A stretch of 46,987 nucleotides of DNA, from positions 1-46,987 of IMG/VR virus record IMGVR_UViG_3300035698_004489; one strand, written 5' to 3'. Both the position numbers and the translations under genes were made by a program. A model generated the notes under the pieces. That model was not told where the DNA came from. It ran no database searches and saw only the letters and a program-made list of their open reading frames with translations. Below are positions 1-7,268 of the stretch, piece after piece (the stretch's first letter is position 1; each line of letters opens with the position of its first letter). The DNA comes from a virus.

Positions 1-556
1 TCTGCGATGTGAAGTTGATTATAGGTGTAGAGATTTTGTAGATGCCGCTGGGAATATACATGCGCCCAACGGTGTTTGCCGCCGTAAGTGCCAAGTTGAA
101 TGCGGCAGTACATTCAGTACTGTTATCGGCTACCGCTCCCCACCACTGCGGATAGACTTCCTTTATTCTCCCAACACCAAAAGCTATAGTTCCGCCTAGC
201 GTCAAGTCGAAAATTTGGTACAAATCCGCTTTAAGTCCGCCATTTATTGTAATAGCTACCCCCGAATCTGGCTTTAATTCAGCACCACCAAGAAGGACAA
301 GTCTGGTATCCGCATTAAAAGTAATACTTGTGCCGATTAAGTACGTTCCGGCGGCAAGGACTATATCTCCACCACTAACCGTAGCGGCAGCATGGGCAGC
401 AAGTATGGCGGCGTAATCATCTGTAACTCCGTCGCCAACCACATTGTAAGTATCGCCAGTAAAAACCGGGCCAACTCTAGCCTTTTGGTCGGTAACCATA
501 CCGTTCCAAGAAGCCGGAAAGAGTATTTCATTACCTAGAACATCATCCCACGCCAT
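1..556 (-). CDS. Tail spike/fibre protein, N-terminal half (gene crosses the window ends)
   Basis: The ATG at 556 follows GAGGTGA seven bases upstream, and the frame is open to base 1. Residues about 50-70 carry YNVVGDGVTDDYAAI and a later GDIVLAAGTYLIG, the usual start of a pectate-lyase-3-type beta-helix in phage tail spikes. A second spike-like phrase, VYPQWWGAVADN, lies near residue 140. With the window treated as a circle, the frame continues in phase into 46987-46428, giving a 371-residue protein whose second half is a LamG-like fold. Its place after two tail-domain genes and before the portal fits a virion receptor-binding or glycan-cleaving protein. No catalytic residues can be assigned by eye. 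The beta-helix part is short for a full enzyme and may be only an attachment module. Confidence 0.75.
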   Translation of the reverse strand, partial: MAWDDVLGNEILFPASWNGMVTDQKARVGPVFTGDTYNVVGDGVTDDYAAILAAHAAATVSGGDIVLAAGTYLIGTSITFNADTRLVLLGGAELKPDSGVAITINGGLKADLYQIFDLTLGGTIAFGVGRIKEVYPQWWGAVADNSTECTAAFNLALTAANTVGRMYIPSGIYKISTPIINFTSQ

Positions 557-565
557 AAACTCACC

Positions 566-1366
566 TCATCCTGAAAGTTTAAGTTCACCTAAAATATCAA
601 CACCGAGTACCATGCTGCCAAGTCCGTAGGTAGGTGCAGCACCGCCGCCAATAGTAAAGGTGTCTGCTATATTCTTTCCAACCAGCAGTGTCTTTGAGTC
701 AGCGATGCCGAAAGTCTCTGCTATGTTTTTCCCAACTTCAAATAAGTGCAAATCAGACATATTAAATGAATCATCTAATCCAGGTATCTCTTTAGTGAGG
801 TGCATAGATAATGAATCCGATATGCCAACTTCTTCCGCGAAACCACTTGAATTAGAACCTGGAGTATCGCCACGAAGTATAGTCACGGCACACTCTATTA
901 CGATTTCATCTATATTGTCTTTACTCTGCCCTGTAGGTAGTACCCATCTTCTGCCAAGTACTCCGGTAACGGGGTCATCAAAAATACCTATCTCGTATAT
1001 CGTTAGATCATCTCCGGTCGGTTCGTCTTGACCGAATGTGGCCTTGACGAAATAAGTATTTCTTATAACCCATACCGAACCAAGTTTACGATGTATCTCA
1101 CCCCACAAAGCGGTATCGTTATCTTCATCTTCTGCTTGATTTGAAGTACCAATAGCAACATAAGGCATCCACTCAGCAGATTCATCAAATGGATTAGAGA
1201 GTGTCTTTGCTATATCCTTTAACCCAACTATCTGAGCTGCTATGATCAATGCCTTGAAAATACTATCGGAAATAGTCATAGCCTCTATTAGAGACTTTGA
1301 TATAACCTTGGAGAAAGAATCAGTAATTGCAAATGAATCGGCAAATGATTTAACATGAGCGGTCAA
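566..1366 (-). CDS. Tail-associated protein with conserved WMPY/EIGIFD domain flanked by SDS-type repeats
   Basis: This 266-residue protein appears to start at a TTG (1366) with GGAG about ten bases upstream. Residues about 66-165 form a domain shared with the 39665-40093 product: EWMPYVAIGT, EIHRKL, YEIGIFDDPVTG and GRRW align with WMPYIALGQ, ELHRRL, REVGILDKLTG and ARW there. Short repeats of the form (A/S)DSF.I.DS and GKNIA(D/E)TF flank this domain on both sides. They resemble spacer repeats of fibrous surface proteins. It lies directly upstream of the spike gene in the late transcript. A virion role as a fibre or baseplate-like accessory is likely, but no enzyme signature is present. Confidence 0.65.
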   Translation of the reverse strand: MTAHVKSFADSFAITDSFSKVISKSLIEAMTISDSIFKALIIAAQIVGLKDIAKTLSNPFDESAEWMPYVAIGTSNQAEDEDNDTALWGEIHRKLGSVWVIRNTYFVKATFGQDEPTGDDLTIYEIGIFDDPVTGVLGRRWVLPTGQSKDNIDEIVIECAVTILRGDTPGSNSSGFAEEVGISDSLSMHLTKEIPGLDDSFNMSDLHLFEVGKNIAETFGIADSKTLLVGKNIADTFTIGGGAAPTYGLGSMVLGVDILGELKLSG

Positions 1367-1368
1367 AT

Positions 1369-1869
1369 TTAACTAGCTCCGTAAGTAATCGTCCAAGTAG
1401 TAACCAATGAATCACCAGCGGCTTTATTAACCGCTGCAAATTCCTTATAGGCTTGTAAAGTTGCGCCGGGATTAACATCGGTAAACAGCCCGGCCTCCAA
1501 CAACGCGCCAGTACCTACACCTGCTCCGAATGTGGCAATATGAACTACATCATTATCGGCAGCACCGGCACCCTGAGTATCACTATCATCAACAACCCTT
1601 GCAACCTCAGCCTCTAAAGCTGTGGACGCAGTGGACTTACCGCCGGAAGTTGTACCTATTCCGGTATTGTCAATCAAGTCGTCAGTACCACCAGCCAACC
1701 GATCCGCAACTGTTACATCATGTAAAGCCGTGATGGTGTTTTTCATCTCGCGGCGGTCTTTAAGCTTACCTTCGGGGTCAAAGAGTTCAATTACAAGATG
1801 ACCCTTGATTGGATACTTATCATACAAATCAAAAATACGTTTACCTTTTGTCTTACTTGAGATACTCAT
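1369..1869 (-). CDS. Small tail-associated structural protein, related to the WMPY/EIGIFD domain family
   Basis: The chosen ATG (1869) overlaps the TerL stop as TAATG and has GGAGAGGAG just upstream. A longer open frame to 1953 would run into TerL and is not needed. The 166-residue product starts with a basic segment, then KNTITALHDVTVADRLAGG, an IGTTSG turn, ALEAEVARVV and ALLEAGLF, ending in WTITY. The order (VADRLAGG, IGT, L.E..R, LEAGLF, W.ITY) matches the two other tail-domain proteins of this genome, so I read it as a third, diverged copy. It is probably a tail or fibre component. No catalytic motif is seen. Confidence 0.65.
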   Translation of the reverse strand: MSISSKTKGKRIFDLYDKYPIKGHLVIELFDPEGKLKDRREMKNTITALHDVTVADRLAGGTDDLIDNTGIGTTSGGKSTASTALEAEVARVVDDSDTQGAGAADNDVVHIATFGAGVGTGALLEAGLFTDVNPGATLQAYKEFAAVNKAAGDSLVTTWTITYGAS

Positions 1870-3386
1870 TACGTTGCTCTCCTCTCCGTTGCTGTCATAT
1901 CGTGTGGATGCTTCGCAGCGTCCATACTCGCCATCCCCGTCATCATTTCCCAATAAGTTTCACCTTCTGGTATCATCTTTAAACCTTCAATATCAGATGG
2001 AATTATATTACCACCACATATATATCTAGCAGCATCTACCCAATGCTTCCATTTATCATTTGCTGGCTTCCTAATATCAACACCGGTCTTTTCTCCCCAA
2101 CTGTGATAATTAAAAGCTTCAACAGTTTCTACACAATTAGAAGTAACAAACAACCTAGGACAATGACTCTCACTCCATTTAAGTCTTTCATTAACCCTAT
2201 TAACCGAAACGAGGATATTCTTAGCTTCCTTGGTTGTTGGTAAACTCGGCAACCCATACTGCGTCTGAAACTCTGCTCTGGCTTGGGGGTCTTCTGAATC
2301 AATATAAGTAATGGTTTTGTGATTGTATTTATTTATAAAGGTGTCCCATAAAGAAGAGTGTATTCCATATTCCTCAGCCCTGTGCCGTTTTATTTCAGCA
2401 GCCCTTGTTTCGTAAACCTGTTCACTGTCGGAGTATTCATCTGTAATATAAATGATACCAGATGGGCTAATAACAGAACGTAACCAAACAAATCTTCCAC
2501 TATACCCTGGGTCAATCGCTTCATAACTCCTCCAATGATAAGGAATATCGAAAGGCTGTATAACGTGAACGTCATCGTCAAAATCAAGTACAGAACCAGA
2601 GAAGGTCATAAACTTACCTTCATACTGTTCCGCAAATATCAATGGAGACATAGAACGGCGCAATTCATACGGATCTTCTGGAAATCCCGGATTCTCCCAT
2701 GAAGGCCATTCTCTTGTTTGATAATCGCGTTCGCCCAGATTGTACCCTTTTTCGTACATATCAAAAAGCCAACCCTCTTCGTCGTGTTTGTTTGTCTTTC
2801 CTGCTGGAGTGGTGGGAACTAACAAATCGCCTCGCCGGGTAGTGAGGCGACCCCTTAAATAACGTTGCCAAGTTTCTTGTGGTTTCTTTATCTGTGCAGC
2901 TTCCGACATGATAATTAAATCAACTTCTTCTCCAAGCGCACCGCCACCACCTTTATCTAGCGATATACACTTAACTTCCGCCCCCCACACCGTCTTTAAC
3001 TGCATGTTGCCTTGATCAACATTGTCTACCAGTTTAATCAATGGCGAACCACCAAAGAGTTCTACTATCTCCTCGCTAGTCATCCTCTCTTTTATATAGC
3101 GAAATTCCTTTTCAGTATCAGCATACTTTGCGCCAACTATCCATACCCTCGTAGCTCCGGCTAAAAGGTAAACCACAGCCTCTTCGCCAGCAGCGCGACT
3201 CTTTCCACCACGCGTACCTGCTATCCACATTCTGAAACGGGCATCAGAAAGATGTCCCTCCATCTGAGCGGTGTGTGGCTCGTATCCAATATAATCGAAC
3301 CACCACCACTTGATGGCATCTATATTCTCCTTCCGCTCCTGCGGAGAAGGGTTTTTATGTGTTTTATGAAGAGCTGATAATCTCAT
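1869..3386 (-). CDS. terL: Terminase large subunit
   Basis: This 505-residue protein is the ATP-driven DNA-packaging motor and nuclease that docks on the portal. The Walker A motif is GTRGGKS at residues 57-63. The Walker B-like strand VDLIIMSEAA follows, with E162 as the likely catalytic carboxylate. The C-terminal RNase H-like nuclease shows YEAIDPG, ITYIDSED and KHWVDAARY, which supply acidic residues in the expected order. Length is normal for TerL. The start overlaps the upstream 74-residue gene (ATGA). The family is consistent with headful packaging, which fits the open reading frame across the window ends. No intein or frameshift is seen. Confidence 0.95.
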   Translation of the reverse strand: MRLSALHKTHKNPSPQERKENIDAIKWWWFDYIGYEPHTAQMEGHLSDARFRMWIAGTRGGKSRAAGEEAVVYLLAGATRVWIVGAKYADTEKEFRYIKERMTSEEIVELFGGSPLIKLVDNVDQGNMQLKTVWGAEVKCISLDKGGGGALGEEVDLIIMSEAAQIKKPQETWQRYLRGRLTTRRGDLLVPTTPAGKTNKHDEEGWLFDMYEKGYNLGERDYQTREWPSWENPGFPEDPYELRRSMSPLIFAEQYEGKFMTFSGSVLDFDDDVHVIQPFDIPYHWRSYEAIDPGYSGRFVWLRSVISPSGIIYITDEYSDSEQVYETRAAEIKRHRAEEYGIHSSLWDTFINKYNHKTITYIDSEDPQARAEFQTQYGLPSLPTTKEAKNILVSVNRVNERLKWSESHCPRLFVTSNCVETVEAFNYHSWGEKTGVDIRKPANDKWKHWVDAARYICGGNIIPSDIEGLKMIPEGETYWEMMTGMASMDAAKHPHDMTATERRAT

Positions 3387-3607
3387 TTATAATTATCCCT
3401 ATAAAACTTTATAGCTTCTGGAACTAATGAACTCCAATACATAGCCTCTCTGGAGATTTCCTCGTAGTGCTTCAGGGCTGCATTGCATAATTCTATGTGC
3501 GATGCGTTGACGGCCACATCTGGATCGTTACTGCGCCTTTCGCACTCCTCCCGCATCTTGTTCTGGTACTCACCCATTTCCTTTTGTCGTAAATTTCCAT
3601 CACTCAT
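3383..3607 (-). CDS. Small charged protein upstream of terL
   Basis: This 74-residue product overlaps both neighbours: its start lies inside the end of the cytidylyltransferase-like gene, and its TGA overlaps the terL ATG. It is highly charged and predicted mostly helical, with MGEYQNKMREECERR and an ELCNAALKHYEEI helix. It is not recognised. Position next to terL would suit a packaging accessory, but the larger first gene of the operon is the better TerS candidate. The tight overlaps support a real gene. Confidence 0.6.
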   Translation of the reverse strand: MSDGNLRQKEMGEYQNKMREECERRSNDPDVAVNASHIELCNAALKHYEEISREAMYWSSLVPEAIKFYRDNYK

Positions 3608-4046
3608 TGTTTTCTAATCCCGCTTGTTTGTATATCCGCCGTCGTATATAAGAACTGGATAAAGGTTTGCCCGTTATCGAAGTTATAATAGGGCAAGTTA
3701 CCGACCTACCGTCGTGTTGCTCGACCACCTCCTTTACATTTACACAAGCACCATCTGTATTCCCGTCACTATTATCTATCAACACACTAGGTTTAAGTTC
3801 GTGTACCACATACAGCAAGTCTCTGGCAATTACAATAACCCTATCAACATATTTAACCGACTCTAACACAGCTTTTCTAAAGTTGAGTGGATTTATAGGT
3901 GTTACACCTTTTAACGTCTCCGAAAACGCATCATCATAAAGGAGGGCTATTAAGTGGTCTCCGAAAGATTTTGCATATTTAAGAGCGGAGGCGTGCCCTG
4001 CGTGATAAAGGTCGAATGTACCGCAGATTACGACAGTTCCATTCAT
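3600..4046 (-). CDS. Cytidylyltransferase-like nucleotidyltransferase
   Basis: The product is 148 residues if started at the ATG at 4046, which overlaps the upstream stop as ATGA. A longer frame begins at 4094 but adds only a non-family N-terminus. MNGTVVICGTFDLYHAGH is the HxGH nucleotide-binding start of glycerol-3-phosphate cytidylyltransferase/FAD synthetase-type enzymes. Near the C-terminus SSSYIRRRI corresponds to the family ISSTxIR motif that contacts the triphosphate. Such enzymes transfer CMP (or AMP) to a phosphorylated alcohol or sugar, making an activated donor. Its place between the first late gene and terL is unusual. A link to the glycosyltransferase island in the same operon is a reasonable inference, but the substrate is unknown. 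Confidence 0.8.
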   Translation of the reverse strand: MNGTVVICGTFDLYHAGHASALKYAKSFGDHLIALLYDDAFSETLKGVTPINPLNFRKAVLESVKYVDRVIVIARDLLYVVHELKPSVLIDNSDGNTDGACVNVKEVVEQHDGRSVTCPIITSITGKPLSSSYIRRRIYKQAGLENNE

Positions 4047-4657
4047 GATTTTGTTAGCCCCACAATCTCCTTTGGGGACTGACCGGGAGTCCATTCAGTT
4101 TTAGTTAAGGAATAAGACTCCAGCCCAGGGGCGGATAAAGGAGACTGAATATCCACATCGAGGGCTGAAGTCGCGTCGTCGTCGCTGGCTGTAGCGGTTT
4201 GACCCTGGAGGGTCTGGCGGGAAGGCAAGCTCTTCAATTCTAAAGCATCGTCAACTGCGCCAATTCGTTGACGCACAGTTTCTCTAGCCTTTACTGCTTT
4301 GTCTGCTGCGCTCTGTAAAGCGTGGGGGTTTTCAATTATTGCTGCGGTGAGTATTGCTCGCATGTCAATTGTTTGGTGAGCTTCGATGCGCTGGACTGGA
4401 TCGGGCGTTTTCTTTTCTGCTAAACCCTTAAGTAATGGAAAAGCCTCTTTCATTGATATTCCACCATTAGCGGTTCCCTTCACTAAAGTTGCCATAGAGA
4501 GACGGCCAATGGCTTCTATATCGCCTATCTTTTTTTCATTTACATCCGTTACCGTATTGTCCGTTAAAGTGTCGGCAGCTTCGGCTAATTCGGCAGAGTA
4601 AGGGATTTTGTTTTTAACGTTGGCAAGTACGTTGCTCTTTACCTCTACACGCTTCAT
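4043..4657 (-). CDS. First late gene; possible terminase small subunit
   Basis: This 204-residue protein begins the late transcript and is followed by overlapping genes leading to terL. It is rich in Ala, charged and probably helical in its first 140 residues (MATLVKG, KEAFPLLKGLAEKK, IDMRAILTAAI, AADKAVKARETVRQRIG). The Pro/Ser-rich C-terminus looks disordered. No helix-turn-helix is obvious. First position upstream of TerL and a helical core with a flexible tail would suit TerS, but that is inference from context only. Translation starts beside an SD-in-loop hairpin, so this gene may set late operon output. Confidence 0.6.
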   Translation of the reverse strand: MKRVEVKSNVLANVKNKIPYSAELAEAADTLTDNTVTDVNEKKIGDIEAIGRLSMATLVKGTANGGISMKEAFPLLKGLAEKKTPDPVQRIEAHQTIDMRAILTAAIIENPHALQSAADKAVKARETVRQRIGAVDDALELKSLPSRQTLQGQTATASDDDATSALDVDIQSPLSAPGLESYSLTKTEWTPGQSPKEIVGLTKS

Positions 4658-4684
4658 TAAGATAAATGCTCCTAATTTATCTTA
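4658..4684 (-). promoter_or_regulatory. Hairpin presenting the Shine-Dalgarno of the first late gene
   Basis: Perfect 10-base arms (4658-4667 and 4675-4684) enclose a seven-base loop, TAGGAGC in the mRNA sense. The 3' arm touches the ATG at 4657. The loop is the only good SD for this gene. Whether the stem blocks or displays the SD cannot be told by eye; a protein or small RNA could act here. Confidence 0.7.
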
Positions 4685-4725
4685 GGGAGTTTCCCCGGTT
4701 TTTCGTTTTTCTAACCCCACATCTA

Positions 4726-4754
4726 ATTATACCATACCTGAACCAAAATGTCAA
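4726..4754 (-). promoter_or_regulatory. Late promoter, perfect sigma-70 consensus
   Basis: On the minus strand TTGACA (4754-4749), a 17-base spacer and TATAAT (4731-4726) match the consensus exactly. TGG before the -10 adds an extended -10. Transcription should start near 4719 and enter the late block. The 11-mer TATGGTATAAT is shared with the early promoter at 5885. Confidence 0.85.
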
Positions 4755-5335
4755 GGAAAATCGTGTGCCTCATAAAGGGTGCCGCCGTGTGTTGATTTCC
4801 TGCGACCTGTCAGCATAAAAACAGTGGGCAGGTTTGTGTGAATCAGCCAGTATCTGTCGTTTTAATGGCAAATGTGCAAACCATTTGCAATCAGTCAACA
4901 AATTGAGAATAATCTGACCCCCAGATCCAGGGAAATAGCCACTTTCGGCGTCGACGCCAATAAAAATGCGCCGTGTCGGTATTTTGGAAATATATAAATA
5001 TATGTTTTGGTCGATTTTGGCGACTCGTGGGCGGGTAAAGGTGCGTGACAGTGTATTTCCCATTCGCCGCGAGTTGCGCCACCCCTCGACGCCTTTGCTT
5101 TTTAACAACTCGCTAACTCCACAAATCAATTATCGGCTGGCTCCGTGCGTGCCGATGGCGGAGATTCATTGACATATCGCAAGGTATATATATATACTCT
5201 GCTATATGGGAGATTCCGTAAACATATATAATAAACAAAATGACACGGTGTATAAATACCCGCGTAAAGTGGTACTATTCAGGGGGCCTATGAATGCTGA
5301 TGTTGTGTTGGGGTTTTTACCCCCCCCCACCCGTG
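4755..5335. other. Control region, left part: no convincing gene, several dyads
   Basis: This gene-free stretch holds a GCAAATG/CATTTGC dyad (4868-4874 and 4882-4888, seven-base loop), a perfect 12-base palindrome GGCGTCGACGCC (4947-4958), and a GGGG/CCCC snap-back followed by a nine-C run near 5310-5329. The dyads look like protein-binding sites. Open frames here (such as 4770-5129 minus) lack ribosome sites and family features. Confidence 0.5.
5169..5198 (+). promoter_or_regulatory. Candidate plus-strand promoter in the control region
   Basis: TTGACA (5169-5174) is followed by 18 bases and TATACT (5193-5198). No gene starts within 800 bases downstream, so if active it would make a leader or noncoding RNA crossing the AT-rich tract, perhaps for replication priming. 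Strength and use are unknown. Confidence 0.4.
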
Positions 5336-5399
5336 TAATTTTTATATATATATAAACATATATATATATATAAATATATAATAAATATATACACCAGTA
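5336..5399. repeat. AT-rich alternating tract, possible DNA-unwinding element
   Basis: About 60 bases of almost pure alternating TA with ATAAATATATAATA interruptions follow a C-rich run. Shorter TATATA tracts lie at about 5186-5196, 5225-5231 and 5820-5875. Such tracts melt easily and are common beside replication origins. The assignment as an origin is inference. Confidence 0.45.
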
Positions 5400-5441
5400 T
5401 ATACCTGTAATGTCTAATCAAGCCCCAGGTTCTAGCAATTT

Positions 5442-5753
5442 TCATGCCAACGTAATTTTGGTTAGAGTTTATGCGACTCCAGAACATTTAACTCTTTAGT
5501 ATTCGATTTGGCATGATAATTGCACCTTTACGATTGGCATAGTTCATGCTATGACAGTTTTTAGTCGATTTGCATGTCTACTACACATGTGTATAGTAAT
5601 ATATTGACCATGTTCTGGGTTATTCACCCTTTATATGTTTTCAGACGGCCGGGTAAACATATATTCAATAATGACAGTTATTGGCTGATTTTCTCACGAA
5701 AAAAACAGAAACTACTACACATACGTTATTTCCACTAATCATGTGTGTAGTAT
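5442..5753. repeat. Cluster of short repeat families (iteron- or operator-like)
   Basis: Three families crowd here. (a) TTGGCAT(GA): inverted at 5442-5450, direct at 5508-5516 and 5534-5540. (b) ATGACAGTT..TT.G..GATTT at 5550-5572 and 5670-5692, matching at most positions; its core TATGACAG recurs at 6718-6725 and 6775-6782. (c) CTACACAT dyads: 5579-5598, and arms at 5711-5722 and 5741-5753. No gene is supported. The density suits an initiator- or repressor-binding region. Confidence 0.55.
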
Positions 5754-5884
5754 TTTTAACGACATTTATTGCCCAATTTACACAAATACACATTTACACA
5801 ATTTGACCCCCCTGTTTTGGTATATATTTATAGGTTATATAGGCGGCGTCGCTAATATATATTGCATATATACCTATTTTTCCC

Positions 5885-5913
5885 TTGACAACGCCGTGAT
5901 AGTATGGTATAAT
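5885..5913 (+). promoter_or_regulatory. Early promoter, perfect sigma-70 consensus
   Basis: TTGACA (5885-5890), a 17-base spacer and TATAAT (5908-5913) with TGG before the -10 give a full consensus extended promoter. The predicted start is near 5920, about 120 bases before the first early gene. It is divergent from the late promoter and shares the TATGGTATAAT string with it. Confidence 0.85.
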
Positions 5914-6042
5914 AAAAGCACAACACAACACAACACATAACACAACACACCCTTTGCGAGGTAACGAAATGGTCAAATAATTTTCCCGGCGTTCACACTG
6001 AACCGCGCACGCTTTACAACAACTGAGAAAGGAAATTGAAAA
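5914..6042 (+). promoter_or_regulatory. Early mRNA leader with CACAA repeats and a three-codon minicistron
   Basis: The leader starts with a CACAA-type repeat (about 5919-5950) that should stay single-stranded. GAGG (5958-5961) then precedes ATG GTC AAA TAA at 5969-5980 with good spacing and the same ACGAAATG context used by other early genes. It could be a leader peptide or the remains of a lost gene start. The true SD for the next gene is AAAGGA before 6043. Confidence 0.45.
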
Positions 6043-6627
6043 ATGTCTGTAATCCTAGATGCCAAAGAGTCGAACGGGATCAATGCGATCTTAATCGCGG
6101 CGATTAAGAAAGACCCGGCGAAAGCCGTAGAGTTTCTAGTATTTTCCGGTCAATACCCGGACAAAAAGTCTGCACAGGAATTTGTTGACATTGTCAATTC
6201 TAAAATAGAATTCGCCGCAGTCAACGAAAAGTTAGGCGTATATTACAAAGAAGTGTCGCAGGCCATACGTGATTTAGTTGTCACGTTCGATGATCCAGAC
6301 GAGAAGGTCGTTTACATGACGGCCACTGTAACATTTGATCGGGCGATAAACCAGACTACTAAAGAGCCTATCGGCTGGATATGTGGGGACGTGAAACATA
6401 AACTCCACGGCGAAGAGCGTTTGTCCGGCGGCGCGCGAAAACAGCCAACCTCTAACGGCGGAACGAAACAGTCGTCAGTCAAAACACCAGAGGACGTCAA
6501 ATCGTGGCGCGCACATCTAGAGGAAAACTACCCGGACGAGGTTCCGCAGGGCAATTTTTCTGCACCGCGGATACTAAAAACACTGGGCGATCCAACCTAC
6601 CTCGCCGCCGCAGGGCTGACCGAATAG
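6043..6627 (+). CDS. First early protein, unknown function
   Basis: This 194-residue soluble protein is the first gene behind the early promoter, with AAAGGA upstream of its ATG. The N-terminal half is a mixed alpha/beta domain (AILIAAIKKDPAKAVEFLVF, a VVYMTATVTFD strand pair). A Gly/Lys/Ser-rich linker at about 130-147 follows. The C-terminal segment, SAPRILKTLGDPTYLAAAGL, is probably helical. I do not recognise the family. Placement first in a strong early operon suggests a highly made protein, such as a host takeover or DNA-binding factor. A stem-loop follows the stop codon, so it may often be transcribed alone. Confidence 0.8.
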   Translation: MSVILDAKESNGINAILIAAIKKDPAKAVEFLVFSGQYPDKKSAQEFVDIVNSKIEFAAVNEKLGVYYKEVSQAIRDLVVTFDDPDEKVVYMTATVTFDRAINQTTKEPIGWICGDVKHKLHGEERLSGGARKQPTSNGGTKQSSVKTPEDVKSWRAHLEENYPDEVPQGNFSAPRILKTLGDPTYLAAAGLTE

Positions 6628-6650
6628 CCCCCCTTTACAGGTTTACAATA

Positions 6651-6681
6651 ATACCGGGTCAATCGCATATTGACCCGGTAT
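6651..6681 (+). terminator. Strong stem-loop after the first early gene
   Basis: Perfect 13-base arms (6651-6663 and 6669-6681) around a five-base loop, CGCAT, start 23 bases after the stop at 6627. A short T run follows on the plus strand and TATTATT on the minus strand. It may be a partial terminator or an mRNA-stabilising hairpin, since the next genes lack an obvious promoter of their own. Confidence 0.65.
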
Positions 6682-6903
6682 TTGCATGTTCAGATACACC
6701 ATTGAGGTATGCCAGTTATGACAGAACATACCCCCATAAACATCATATACAGTCGGCCGTCTATACCATAGGCTATGACAGAATGTCCACCACCGCCCAT
6801 ATAATCGTTCGTATATGGACACTGACGGCAATCCTAAATACTAGACGGCGTATTAGTCGAATGATACCACAGGACGCCCATACAGGCCATTCTGAATACA
6901 GCC

Positions 6904-6931
6904 ATTATACCATATATTCCTATGTTTTCAC
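6904..6931 (-). promoter_or_regulatory. Candidate antisense promoter
   Basis: On the minus strand TATGGTATAAT (6914-6904) is an extended -10 identical to the two main promoters. The -35 is weak: GTGAAA, 16 bases upstream. A start near 6897 would give a transcript running toward the 6681-6651 hairpin and antisense to the first early gene if it reads through. Confidence 0.3.
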
Positions 6932-7019
6932 GTCCTGCGGGCCATACAGGACGAAATGTGCGTTTTCTGGTCAACCAACAAACCACCTTTACACTAATTG
7001 AAAAGGGGGTGAAGTAGAA

Positions 7020-7250
7020 ATGATGACACCGAGACAAAAGGCAATACTGCGAGACATAAGACGAACGAAGCAAAATCTGATTAACCAAGCCAAGCGCAAT
7101 GGTATTAGCGAAAACTTCGGTCAAAAAGAAATGCGAAAGTTACAAGACAAATACGATTATTACGGTTTAGCCTATGGGTCGAGTGATGATCGCTGCCTCG
7201 CTACTGAGATGAGTACTCTGGAAGATTGGGCAATGGAGTATACCGGATAG
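7020..7250 (+). CDS. Small basic helical protein
   Basis: This 76-residue protein has AAGGGGGT nine bases before tandem ATGs at 7020 and 7023; either may be used. The first half is very basic and helical (RQKAILRDIRRTKQNLINQAKR), the second half acidic and aromatic (DYYGLAYGSSDD). It could bind nucleic acid, but no known fold is recognised. It opens the run of small early genes. Confidence 0.7.
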   Translation: MMTPRQKAILRDIRRTKQNLINQAKRNGISENFGQKEMRKLQDKYDYYGLAYGSSDDRCLATEMSTLEDWAMEYTG

Positions 7251-7268
7251 CGTTAACGGAGAAATGAA

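Larger units (their letters stand above)
6628..7019. other. Gap after the first early gene: stem-loop, repeats and possible antisense start
   Basis: No convincing gene lies in these 392 bases. They contain the 6651-6681 stem-loop, two TATGACAG copies (6718-6725, 6775-6782) also found in the control region, and a TATGGTATAAT on the minus strand (6914-6904). The frame 6504-7001 on the plus strand has no SD and overlaps the first early gene. Confidence 0.5.

Noticed and set aside
4770-5129. 119-residue minus-strand open frame (and overlapping frames 4891-5082, 4966-5172)
   Set aside because: No ribosome site, no family features, three frames open together in a region of dyads upstream of the late promoter.
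5336-5399. TA-rich tract as CRISPR or tRNA region
   Set aside because: No spacer-repeat regularity, and no cloverleaf or T-arm motif was found anywhere in the window.
5743-5976. Short open frames on both strands in the control region
   Set aside because: They cross the early promoter and AT-rich tracts and have no usable SD.
6504-7001. 165-residue plus-strand frame
   Set aside because: Overlaps the end of the first early gene in another frame, runs through the 6651-6681 stem-loop, no SD.
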